Below are positions 8,894-15,740 of a DNA stretch of 21,920 nt, piece by piece. A model generated the notes under the pieces. That model was not told the DNA's origin, searched no databases, and was given only the letters and a program-made list of their open reading frames with translations. The position numbers and the translations under genes are program-made. The DNA is from CAYWFP01 sp964457365. Its GTDB lineage: Bacteria; Planctomycetota; SZUA-567. The stretch lies in the NCBI GenBank assembly GCA_964457365.1, contig CAYWFP010000068.1:1-21920 (forward strand), given 5' to 3'. Position 1 is the stretch's first letter. Every line of letters starts with the position of its first letter.

Positions 8894-9556
8894 GTGGCCG
8901 AACCGATTCGCGCCGTCGCGTTGCTCTCGGGCAGCGGGCGGACGCTGGCGAACTTGCTGGAGCATATCGACGACGGCGCGGTGCCGGCGAAGGTGGACCT
9001 GGTCGTTTCCTCCCGGGCCGACGCGTACGGGCTGGATCGCGCCAGAGAGCGCGACATCGAGACGGCGCTGGTCGAATCGAAGTCGTTCCGCCGCGGCGGC
9101 AAGACCGACTGGGACGCGATGTCGCGGGCGCTGGACGCGGTGATCCTTCCGCGCGCGCCGGCGTTGGTTGTCTTCGCCGGATTCATGTGCTTCTACAAGC
9201 TGCCGCCGGAATTGTCGGGCAAGGCGATTAACATCCACCCCGCGCTCCTGCCGGCGTTCGGCGGGCAGGGGATGTACGGCCATTACGTCCACGAGGCGGC
9301 GCTGCGGGCGGGCGTGAAGCTAAGCGGCTGCACGGTCCACTTCGTCACCAACGAGTACGACGCCGGGCCGATCATCCTCCAGCGCGCGTGCCCGGTCTAC
9401 CACGACGACACGCCGCCGATGCTCGCCGACCGCGTCTTTGCCGAAGAATGCGAAGCCTACCCCGAGGCGGTCCGCCTCTTCGCGGAGGGACGGCTGAAGA
9501 TCGTCGACGGCGTGGTGGAGGTGAAGCGGCGACAGGCTCAGCCGGGCGATTCTTGA
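8894..9556 (+). CDS. purN: Phosphoribosylglycinamide formyltransferase-like protein
   Basis: A 220-residue formyltransferase-fold protein that would transfer formyl from 10-formyl-THF to GAR in purine synthesis. SGSGRT at 12-17 forms the phosphate-binding loop. The catalytic triad of the family is visible as Asn113 and His115 in INIHPALLPAF and Asp156 in YDAGPII. GGQGMYG at 124-129 replaces the shorter loop of E. coli PurN, and length and order otherwise fit. The start is GTG, 10 bases after ileS, with a GGAG around the ileS stop as ribosome binding site. The next DNA downstream changes abruptly to AT-richer sequence, so this is the last gene of the plus-strand run. Confidence 0.9.
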   Translation: MAEPIRAVALLSGSGRTLANLLEHIDDGAVPAKVDLVVSSRADAYGLDRARERDIETALVESKSFRRGGKTDWDAMSRALDAVILPRAPALVVFAGFMCFYKLPPELSGKAINIHPALLPAFGGQGMYGHYVHEAALRAGVKLSGCTVHFVTNEYDAGPIILQRACPVYHDDTPPMLADRVFAEECEAYPEAVRLFAEGRLKIVDGVVEVKRRQAQPGDS

Positions 9557-9566
9557 CCGCCGGGCG

Positions 9567-9806
9567 TCACAAGACATTATCAACCTTTGGCACTAGCAAA
9601 AGAATATGCGCAAAGACAAACGTCACAATCACAGCGGGGATCCCCAAGATCAAGAAGTTCAGCAGAGGCAATTGTGTCATATGTGGCAGGTATAGTTTAC
9701 CCAACACGCATAACGGAATAACCTGAATGATATAGGCTGCATACGCCCGACTTGTGATGGAGCAGTGCAGTGCCTTGATGATCAACTGGTGTCGCAATTT
9801 TTGTGC
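9567..9806 (-). pseudogene. Remnant of an acyltransferase-3 family membrane protein (C-terminal end only)
   Basis: A minus-strand frame of about 80 codons between an in-frame stop at 9807-9809 and its own stop at 9567. It reads like the last two membrane helices of OafA-type acyltransferases: TSRAYAAYIIQV (compare the common SYxxYLIH segment), a second hydrophobic stretch LLNFLILGIPAVIVTFVFAH, then VPKVDNVL like the usual RxxPgvrxVL end. The only in-frame start is a TTG with no good ribosome binding site, and the six or more preceding helices are missing. The DNA is visibly AT-richer than both neighbours, which suggests acquired DNA mostly lost since. Identification is by eye and moderate. 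Confidence 0.55.
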
Positions 9807-9845
9807 TCATCTAGTTCTCCGCGGTTTGAAGTTTCCAGCGGGTCC

Positions 9846-11243
9846 TTAGATGCCGAGCCAGCGGCGGAGGGTGGTCAGGGGTTTGCGCAGCAGCCAGTAG
9901 CCGAGGGAAACCTTTTCGCCGTAGGCGATAGCGGTGCCGCGCAGGCCCAGCTTGAGTCCGGGTTGCGGCTGCAGCCACTCGGCCTCGGCGAAGAAACCGG
10001 GCACGCCCCTGGGGCTGACGCTGCTGTGGATGGCGACGAAGTTCAGCCGCGCCTTGCGCGCGCCCGGAACGGCGTCGAGGACGACGGTGATCGGCTGCGT
10101 GCGGTCGAAGGCGACGTTGTCCCCTTCGGGGATCCAGAGGCGGACCTTGGACCGTCCGGGATGCACCAGCGTCATCACCTTCTGGCCGATCTGCACCGGC
10201 CGGCCGCGCCACTCGTGCGGCTTGTCGATCATGACCGTGCCGGCGATCGGGGCGCGCACCTCGAGTTCGGCGGCGGTGGCCTCCGCCAGGCGCAGGCGGA
10301 CCTTCTCCATGGCCAGCTCGAACTCCAGCCCGGGGATGCGCTCGCGGACGGCGTCCTCCTCGAGCGCGCGGTGCCACGAGGTGCGCAGTTCCGCCTGCTT
10401 GACGCGGACCTGCTCGCGCGCGACCGCGAGGTCGTCCTCCGGGCCGCGGCGGTCGTAGGCGAAAAGCGGTGCGCCGGGCTCGACCCGCTCGCCGGGCTTG
10501 ATCAGGATCGCCTCGACCACCCCGTCCAGCGGCGCGGCGATGACCCGCGGCTCGTAGGCCACCACTTCGCACGGGGCGACCACCCGCAGGTGCAGGTTCA
10601 CGAAGATCAGCGCCAGCGCCAGCGCGATCAGCAGCAGGATCAGGTGCGTCCGTTTCAACAGCGTCCGCGCCACGGTCAACGGCGAGAACGCCGGCGCAGT
10701 CTTCTGCCAGGCCGCGCCGTACCCGACCGCCAGCGAGGCGGCGAGCTTGAGGTCCTTCTCCTCCCACGCCGAGACGGTCCAGCGCTCGAGCCAGAGCCCC
10801 GCGGCCAGCTCGCCCTCGACGTTCAACGGCAGCCAGAGCACCGAGAGGTTCGGGATCCGCTCGTTGAGTTCCTCCCACTCGCGTTCGCGCTCGGGCATGT
10901 CCGCGGCGGCGAGGATGCGCGGCGTCTGCGGCTCGCGCAGGTGGCGCACGCACTCGGCCCAGCGCGTCGCCAGCGGCGCGTCGGCCTTGGGCCCGGCCTG
11001 CCCGGAGACGCCCAGCAGCGTCGGGCGCTGCGACGCGAAGCGCCACAGCGCCGCGCGGTTGTACGGCAGCACCGCCAGCGTGCGGTTCAGGAGGCGGAAA
11101 ATCAGTTCCTGCCGCGTGCCGCTGAGGAAGGCCTCGAGCGTGACCTGGTGCAGCGCGCCCAGGCGCGCGAAGGCGTCGGCGGAGACGCGGCCGCTCTCGC
11201 CGCCGCCGTCGGGGTTGGCAGGCGCGTCGGTCGAGACGGTCAC
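9846..11243 (-). CDS. GAF-like domain fused to a membrane HlyD-type adaptor
   Basis: A 465-residue protein starting at GTG 11243, which overlaps the upstream adaptor's stop (GTGA). Residues about 20-185 look like a GAF sensor-type fold (LHQVTLEAFL..., central LWRFASQRPTLLGVS, late LWLPLNVEGELAAGLWLERW). A membrane helix spans about 200-217. The rest is a HlyD/biotinyl-lipoyl adaptor: APLDGVVEAILIKPGERV (first lipoyl half), a helical hairpin, VRAPIAGTVMI (second half) and a beta-barrel. Such adaptors bridge an inner-membrane transporter to the outer envelope. The GAF part would be cytoplasmic and the adaptor periplasmic. The membrane M50-type or transporter gene often found with such adaptors is absent downstream. 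Confidence 0.83.
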   Translation of the reverse strand: MTVSTDAPANPDGGGESGRVSADAFARLGALHQVTLEAFLSGTRQELIFRLLNRTLAVLPYNRAALWRFASQRPTLLGVSGQAGPKADAPLATRWAECVRHLREPQTPRILAAADMPEREREWEELNERIPNLSVLWLPLNVEGELAAGLWLERWTVSAWEEKDLKLAASLAVGYGAAWQKTAPAFSPLTVARTLLKRTHLILLLIALALALIFVNLHLRVVAPCEVVAYEPRVIAAPLDGVVEAILIKPGERVEPGAPLFAYDRRGPEDDLAVAREQVRVKQAELRTSWHRALEEDAVRERIPGLEFELAMEKVRLRLAEATAAELEVRAPIAGTVMIDKPHEWRGRPVQIGQKVMTLVHPGRSKVRLWIPEGDNVAFDRTQPITVVLDAVPGARKARLNFVAIHSSVSPRGVPGFFAEAEWLQPQPGLKLGLRGTAIAYGEKVSLGYWLLRKPLTTLRRWLGI

Positions 11244-12004
11244 GGGGCGGGGTCCTCGAACTGCTTCAGGTCCAGGCGGGCGCTGGTCCCCGCCTGCAGG
11301 GCGCGGTCTTGATTGGCCACCTCGGCAAACACGTCGAAGCTCTTCAGGACGTCGTCGCGCTTGGGGCTGATATGCGTCACCGTCACCTTCAGCGGCCGGT
11401 CGTCCTCCTCGAGCGTGATGGTCAGCGTCTGGCCCTTGCGGACCCTGGTATAGAACCGGTCGGGCAGGAGGAAGACCGCGCGCAGCACCCGGTCGTCGAG
11501 GATGTGCAGCAGTTTGTCGCCCTCCTCGACATAGTTGTACGCGTCGACGTGGACCTTGACCACGCGGCCGGGGTAGGGCGCGCGCACGGTGCAGGCGGCC
11601 AGCTCCTGCTCGGCCACGGCGAGGTTGGCCTCGGCGATGGCCACGTCGCGACGGGCGGCCTCGTAGTCCTGCTCGCGGGCGTTGCCGTCGCGGTAGAGCT
11701 TCTCGGTGGTCTTGAGCTTGGCCTGCGCGGCGGCGAGAATGGCCCGGGTCTTGGCGACGCTCTGCTCGTACTTGCGCGCATCGAGCCGCATCAGCGGTTC
11801 GCCCGCGGCGAAGGACCGGCCCATCTCCTTCTCGATCTTCAGCACCAGCGTGTCGACTTCCGCCGAGAGCACCGCCTCCTGGCGCGCGCGCAACACCACG
11901 GCGACGGTATCGCTTGCGAGCAGATCGGTGACCGCCGCGGGCGTCTCCGCGGCCGCGGCCGGCGGGGCCAGAAAGGCAGAGAGAAGGAGCAGGATTCGCT
12001 TCAT
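11240..12004 (-). CDS. Periplasmic adaptor subunit (HlyD/RND membrane-fusion family)
   Basis: A 254-residue secreted adaptor. It has a cleavable signal peptide (MKRILLLLSAF... AAAAE, cleavage near residue 19), a lipoyl half (about 40-75), an alpha-helical hairpin (about 76-138, rich in Ala/Glu/Lys), the returning lipoyl half TVRAPYPGRVVKVHVDAYNYV (139-160) and a beta-barrel (about 172-250). This is the normal order of MFP proteins, though it is short. ATG 12004 is preferred over the longer open frame because the signal peptide begins there and GGGGGAA lies just upstream. Its stop overlaps the next gene's start, so the two adaptors are translated together and probably work as a pair. No RND pump or ABC transporter is in the window. 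Confidence 0.88.
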   Translation of the reverse strand: MKRILLLLSAFLAPPAAAAETPAAVTDLLASDTVAVVLRARQEAVLSAEVDTLVLKIEKEMGRSFAAGEPLMRLDARKYEQSVAKTRAILAAAQAKLKTTEKLYRDGNAREQDYEAARRDVAIAEANLAVAEQELAACTVRAPYPGRVVKVHVDAYNYVEEGDKLLHILDDRVLRAVFLLPDRFYTRVRKGQTLTITLEEDDRPLKVTVTHISPKRDDVLKSFDVFAEVANQDRALQAGTSARLDLKQFEDPAP

Positions 12005-12025
12005 CGCGTTCCCCCGCAGGACAAA

Positions 12026-12187
12026 CGGTTGCGGCAAGCCAGCGATGACGAGTATACCAGAATTCCTCCGCGGCGCCACGGGGTGTGCGGGCGAAATCGC
12101 CCGGAAAGTCATTTCGCGGCGGGCGCCTGCGGCAATGGCGGGCGCCGACACGCGGTTGCATCGTTTACGGCGAAGCTTGCAATGACG
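12026..12187. repeat. Repeat-bearing intergenic stretch with two related REP-like copies and a hairpin
   Basis: The divergent intergenic region holds two direct, partly matching copies at 12026-12050 and 12153-12187. Both begin CGGTTGC and share GGC(G)AAGC before ending ATGACG; the second has about 9 extra bases in the middle. Between them lies a short perfect inverted repeat at 12088-12103 (CGGGCGA-aa-TCGCCCG) and two copies of GGCGGGCGCC. The ends recall a very common bacterial intergenic repeat type that finishes in GCAATGACG. Function and copy number elsewhere are unknown. Confidence 0.4.
12051..12059 (-). promoter_or_regulatory. Extended -10 promoter for the adaptor pair
   Basis: On the minus strand the sequence reads TGGTATACT, an extended -10 (TG-N-TATACT), about 47 bases upstream of the first adaptor's ATG. 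No good -35 is seen, which is acceptable for extended -10 promoters. The upstream repeat element overlaps the transcript start region. Confidence 0.4.
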
Positions 12188-12267
12188 CGCGGGGCATGCG
12201 CCGTACCTCCGGCCGATCGAGCACGGCATACGCGAGTCCATGCGGAATTGCCACTACGGGAGCGAAG

Positions 12268-12816
12268 ATGAAACCGGACCGGAAACGTTGTCTGCGTGCG
12301 TGGGGGTTGGTGCTGTTGGGCGCGGCGGTGCTGGCGGCGGGGTGGTGGGCGTATAGGGCGCGCTTCCGCGAACCGGTGGTACGCTGGCGGACGCGTCGGA
12401 TCGAGGCGGCGCTGCGGCGGGCGAACCCGGGCAGTCCGCACCTGAGCGTGTATTGCGGTTACGACCAGGAATTGTCCTTGCTCGCCGCGATCGGGATGCC
12501 GGTGGAGACGACGCTGCGCTTTCGGCTGCTGGGCGAGCCGCGCGTGCTGGAGATCTACGGCGAGGACATCCGCGATCTCTCGCCGCTGCGGGGTTTGCGG
12601 CCGGAGTTGGTGCGGCTGGAGATGATCCCGGCCCTCGCGCCGCAGGCACTGCGCCGGTTGCGCCCGCGGCAACTCAGTCTCTACGGAACGAAGATCGCCG
12701 ACCTTTCGGCGCTGAAGGGGATGCCGCTGAAGAAGCTCAGTATCATCTTCACGCCCGCGGCGAAGAAAGCGCTGCCGGCGTGGCTCAAGCAGAGCGGCTG
12801 CCAGGTGGCGAAGTAG
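12268..12816 (+). CDS. Small membrane-anchored LRR-like protein, function unknown
   Basis: A 182-residue protein with a membrane helix near the N-terminus (about residues 9-27, GLVLLGAAVLAAGWW) preceded by basic residues, so the rest is likely outside the cytoplasm. The C-terminal half has irregular leucine-rich repeats: EDIRDLSPLRGL, KIADLSALKGMPLKKLSI, of a kind often seen in PVC-group proteins. ATG 12268 is chosen because GGGAG lies 5 bases upstream and the predicted helix sits right after it; the frame is open 183 bases further upstream but that part is Arg/Ser-rich and implausible. It converges with the pseudokinase gene, which ends about 90 bases away. No enzymatic motif is visible. Confidence 0.68.
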   Translation: MKPDRKRCLRAWGLVLLGAAVLAAGWWAYRARFREPVVRWRTRRIEAALRRANPGSPHLSVYCGYDQELSLLAAIGMPVETTLRFRLLGEPRVLEIYGEDIRDLSPLRGLRPELVRLEMIPALAPQALRRLRPRQLSLYGTKIADLSALKGMPLKKLSIIFTPAAKKALPAWLKQSGCQVAK

Positions 12817-12909
12817 GGGACGCGATGTTCGAGACGATACGGGGCCGGTTCGGGGAAATGGCCACGTGGCCGGGGCTGGTGGCGCTACCGTTGCTGGCGG
12901 CGCGCGGTA

Positions 12910-14778
12910 TCACAACCCCGGGCCCACGGCGCCGCCGGAGCCTTCCGGTTTCTTTTCGTCCTCATCCTCGGCATCGTCGTCAGCGCCTCCGGCGTCTTCG
13001 TCTTTCGCGTCGTCGGCGTCTTCACCCTCCTCGTCGGGGGTGGCGACCGGTTCGGTGGTCTGCGGCGCGGTGGTCTCCGGCGCGGTAGACTCGGTGGTGG
13101 TGCGGGGCGGCTTCTTCGGCCTGGTCTCGTCGTCGCCGCCGAGGAACCCCAGCCCGAAGCGCGGCGGCGGTTCCTCCTCTTTCTTCGGTTTTTCCGGCTT
13201 CTTCGGATTCCGGGCGACGGGCTCGGCGTCTTCGCCGTTCTCTTCGGCCTCCACGTCTGGCGCGGTCCGGGCGAAGGCCGGGACCTGGGGCGTGGCGGGG
13301 GTGGACGGCGTCAACTCGTCGACCGGACGCTGCGAGCGGGTGGCGGCCTTTTTGGCCTGGCCGCTGGAGAGGTAGATCAGGATCCCCAGAAGCGCCGCGC
13401 CGCCGACGACCATGGCCAGCACCTTGACCAGCTCCACCGTCTGGTTCGGCTTCGGCCGCGGCTGACGGCGCGGGCGGCCACGGGATTCGGCGTCGCGGGC
13501 AGGGCGTTGACGCCTAGCGGGCTCGGGCTCGTCCTCCTCGTCCTGCAGGACGTAGGTCGATTCGTCCGCGCCCATCACCGGCGACGCGGCGGCCGCGGCG
13601 GCCGCGGCGGCGGGGGCGGCGGGGGCGGCGCCCATGGCCTGCAGATCATCGGCCAGCGCGGCGACGGTCTGGTAGCGGTCCTCCGGATCGGGCTGGAGCA
13701 TGCGCTTGATCACCGTCTGCAACGGCTTGGGCGCGTCGGAGGTGGAGAGGGTGAGGTCCTCGGTGTCGCTCTCGGTGATGCTCAAGAGCACCTCCTCGAT
13801 GGAGTCGCCCTGGAACGGGGGTGTGCCGGTGACGCAGTGGTATAGAATCGCGCCGAGGCTGAAGATGTCGGCGCGGCCGTCGATCTCGGCGCCGCCTTCG
13901 AGCGCCTGCTCGGGCGCGACGTAGAACGGCGTGTCGCCGAAGCGTTCGGCCAGGATCTGCAGGTTGCCCACGACGTTGCGCGCGGCGCCGTAGCCGACGA
14001 GCTTCACCTCGCCCGCCTCGCCGAGCAGGATCATCGACGGCGAGAGCGCGCGATGGTAGATGCCGCGCTCGTGGCCGTAGCGCAGCGCCTCGGCGGTCTG
14101 CCGGGCGACGGTGAGCACCTGCTTCACCGGCAGCGGCGCGCGGTCCAGTTCGCGCCGGAGGCTGCGGCCGTCGACGTACTCGGCGGCGTAATACATGCGC
14201 CCCTCGACGCGGCCGCCGAGGATGGGGCGCTGAATGCCCGGGTGGCGCAGTCCGGCCGCGCGCTTGATCTGGCGCTCGAAGTCGGCGACGAAGGTCGGGT
14301 CGTCCTCCATGGTCTGCTTGTTGAGGATGTGCAGGGTTACGAGCTGGCCGGTCTCGGCGTGCTTGGTCTTGTAGGTATAGCTGGTGGCGTCCATGCCGAG
14401 TTTGCGCAGGATCTTGAACTTGCCGAAGACGGAGTTGGCCTTGCGCCGCGAGGCGGCCGTGTCCGCGGGGGCCGCTTCAGCCGGAGGCGTCGCGGCCGGG
14501 ACGATCGCCGGCTGGGGGATCTCGCCGGATTCGTAGGCTTCGAGCTCGGGCTCGGGCGCGGGGGCGGGCGGAGCGGAGTGCTGCTGCTGCAGCAGTTGGC
14601 GGACCTGGTCGACGGAGAGATAGCCCTTCATGGCCATCAATTCGCCCATGCGCGGCACTTTCTTGCCGGCGGCCTCGTACTGCGCCTGCAGGTCGATGCA
14701 TTCCTCCATCTGTTCTTGCGTGACCAGCCCGGTCTGGAGCGCGAGGCGCCCGAAGAGCCGTGAAGCCATGCGTGCCAT
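12910..14778 (-). CDS. MshEN-like domain fused to a membrane pseudokinase
   Basis: A 622-residue protein. Residues 8-31 and 43-66 are two 24-residue repeats with Gly at positions 3 and 10 and Gln at 24, matching the layout of the c-di-GMP-binding MshEN motif (RLGxxLVxxG...L...LxxQ), with an 11-residue spacer. Residues about 117-385 follow the Hanks kinase fold, but the glycine loop is lost, the ATP lysine is His150, HRD is HRA (Ala244) and DFG is GYG (Gly262). APE (288-290) remains. It should be catalytically dead. An Ala linker, a basic stretch, one membrane helix (about 448-470) and a long acidic/Pro/Lys tail follow. ATG 14778 has AAAGGA 5 bases upstream. The FHA gene lies 171 bases upstream on the same strand. 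Confidence 0.88.
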   Translation of the reverse strand: MARMASRLFGRLALQTGLVTQEQMEECIDLQAQYEAAGKKVPRMGELMAMKGYLSVDQVRQLLQQQHSAPPAPAPEPELEAYESGEIPQPAIVPAATPPAEAAPADTAASRRKANSVFGKFKILRKLGMDATSYTYKTKHAETGQLVTLHILNKQTMEDDPTFVADFERQIKRAAGLRHPGIQRPILGGRVEGRMYYAAEYVDGRSLRRELDRAPLPVKQVLTVARQTAEALRYGHERGIYHRALSPSMILLGEAGEVKLVGYGAARNVVGNLQILAERFGDTPFYVAPEQALEGGAEIDGRADIFSLGAILYHCVTGTPPFQGDSIEEVLLSITESDTEDLTLSTSDAPKPLQTVIKRMLQPDPEDRYQTVAALADDLQAMGAAPAAPAAAAAAAAASPVMGADESTYVLQDEEDEPEPARRQRPARDAESRGRPRRQPRPKPNQTVELVKVLAMVVGGAALLGILIYLSSGQAKKAATRSQRPVDELTPSTPATPQVPAFARTAPDVEAEENGEDAEPVARNPKKPEKPKKEEEPPPRFGLGFLGGDDETRPKKPPRTTTESTAPETTAPQTTEPVATPDEEGEDADDAKDEDAGGADDDAEDEDEKKPEGSGGAVGPGL

Positions 14779-14949
14779 GATTGTCCTTTCCCCGTTCGCG
14801 CGGGCGTTCCTACCGTCTGTGGCAGGTTCCCGTTATACGCTCAATGCACACGACGCCCGCCCGTCGCCTTTACCCCTATTCAGCCTACAGCCTCCGTGGC
14901 GCCGATCAAGCAAAAATGCGGCGATATCCGGGGATGGGTGGGGGAGGAG

Positions 14950-15555
14950 TCAAAACGGCTCGAAGGCCAGGGTGATCTTGCCGAAGCGCGCGGAGGGGAG
15001 CGTGAAGCGGTCACCCGCCTCGAGGCGGCGGCCCTGGGCGGCGAGGATCGCGGCGTTTTCCTCGGTCGAGGCCATGGTCAGCAGCGCCTCCATGTCGCGC
15101 TCGGTGGCGAAGATGTGCGGCCGGTAGCCGACGATCTTCGGCAGCGTGTCGCGCGTCTGGGCGAAGAGCGATTCGCGGCGGGATTCGTCCATGGCGTTCT
15201 CGATATTGTCGAAGGTGTCGGAGAGCTTGTCGTCGTCGCCCGCGGCCTCGTCGCCGTCCGTGTGCGCGGCGCAGAAGTCGCGGAAGGCCTCGCTCATCAT
15301 CACCGTGTCGAGGCGCTCGGTGTGGACGGTGCCGTCGGGCCGGACCCGATTCATCCAGGTGCCGTTGAGGCTGTGATCGAGGAGGAAGAAGTCGCCGCCG
15401 TGGTGGAAGATGGTGACGTGGAAGCGCGAGACGATCGGGTCGACGATCCGCATCGGGTTGGCGTGGTGCCGGCCGATGAGGAAGGTGTTTCCCGTCTGCC
15501 ACTGCGCCGGGTCGATTCCGTCGCGGGCCGGACTGGGCACGATGCGTGCGATCAC
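14950..15555 (-). CDS. Stand-alone FHA-domain protein
   Basis: A 201-residue cytosolic protein. GTG 15555 is chosen because GGAGGA lies 5 bases upstream. Residues about 20-90 form an FHA phosphothreonine-binding domain with all landmarks: G28-R29, S43-R44-x-H46, N64-G65-T66 and N69. The C-terminal half is charged, with an acidic run (DGDEAAGDDDK), and has no recognised domain. Compared with the FHA of the kinase near the left edge, this copy keeps the phosphate-reading residues, so it is the better candidate reader of phosphorylated partners. Its position upstream of the pseudokinase suggests a joint signalling role. The 171 bases between the two hold no further gene. Confidence 0.88.
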   Translation of the reverse strand: MIARIVPSPARDGIDPAQWQTGNTFLIGRHHANPMRIVDPIVSRFHVTIFHHGGDFFLLDHSLNGTWMNRVRPDGTVHTERLDTVMMSEAFRDFCAAHTDGDEAAGDDDKLSDTFDNIENAMDESRRESLFAQTRDTLPKIVGYRPHIFATERDMEALLTMASTEENAAILAAQGRRLEAGDRFTLPSARFGKITLAFEPF

Positions 15556-15663
15556 GGTCGTCCTCCGAAATTCCTCAGACGCCCGCGAGTCTATCAGGTC
15601 GCGAAAATACAATCCAGTGGAAACCCTCGCGTGCCGGAAGCGGGGAGAGAGGGCGGAAGAGCC

Positions 15664-15693
15664 TTGATTAGTGCGCGCGTTTTGGCGTATACT
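15664..15693 (+). promoter_or_regulatory. Sigma70-type promoter for the sialidase-fold gene
   Basis: TTGATT (15664-15669) and TATACT (15688-15693) are separated by 18 bases, about 47 bases upstream of the ATG at 15741. The region is the divergent intergenic space between the FHA gene and this gene, so the promoter is well placed. Confidence 0.55.
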
Positions 15694-15740
15694 GGCGATG
15701 CGTCTGGAATGGACCGGCGCCGCGCACGAGGCGAGCCCAT

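Noticed and set aside
5464..9186. A 1240-codon minus-strand frame opposite ileS
   Set aside because: It is the antisense shadow of ileS, with no recognisable domain.
9846..12161. A single 771-codon minus-strand frame across the adaptor region
   Set aside because: The N-terminal part is an out-of-frame shadow of the periplasmic adaptor; only its second part, from GTG 11243, is the GAF-HlyD gene.
12085..12267. Upstream extension of the LRR-like gene
   Set aside because: The extra part is Arg/Ser-rich and covers the intergenic repeats; ATG 12268 has a good ribosome binding site and sits before the membrane helix.
12860..12871. Perfect 12-bp palindrome GGCCACGTGGCC between converging genes
   Set aside because: It has no T-run and is too short for a terminator; a single GC-rich palindrome of this size is not strong evidence for an operator.
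12825..13088. A small plus-strand frame starting MFETIRGRFGEM after the LRR-like gene
   Set aside because: It has no ribosome binding site of note and most of it overlaps the C-terminus of the pseudokinase on the other strand.
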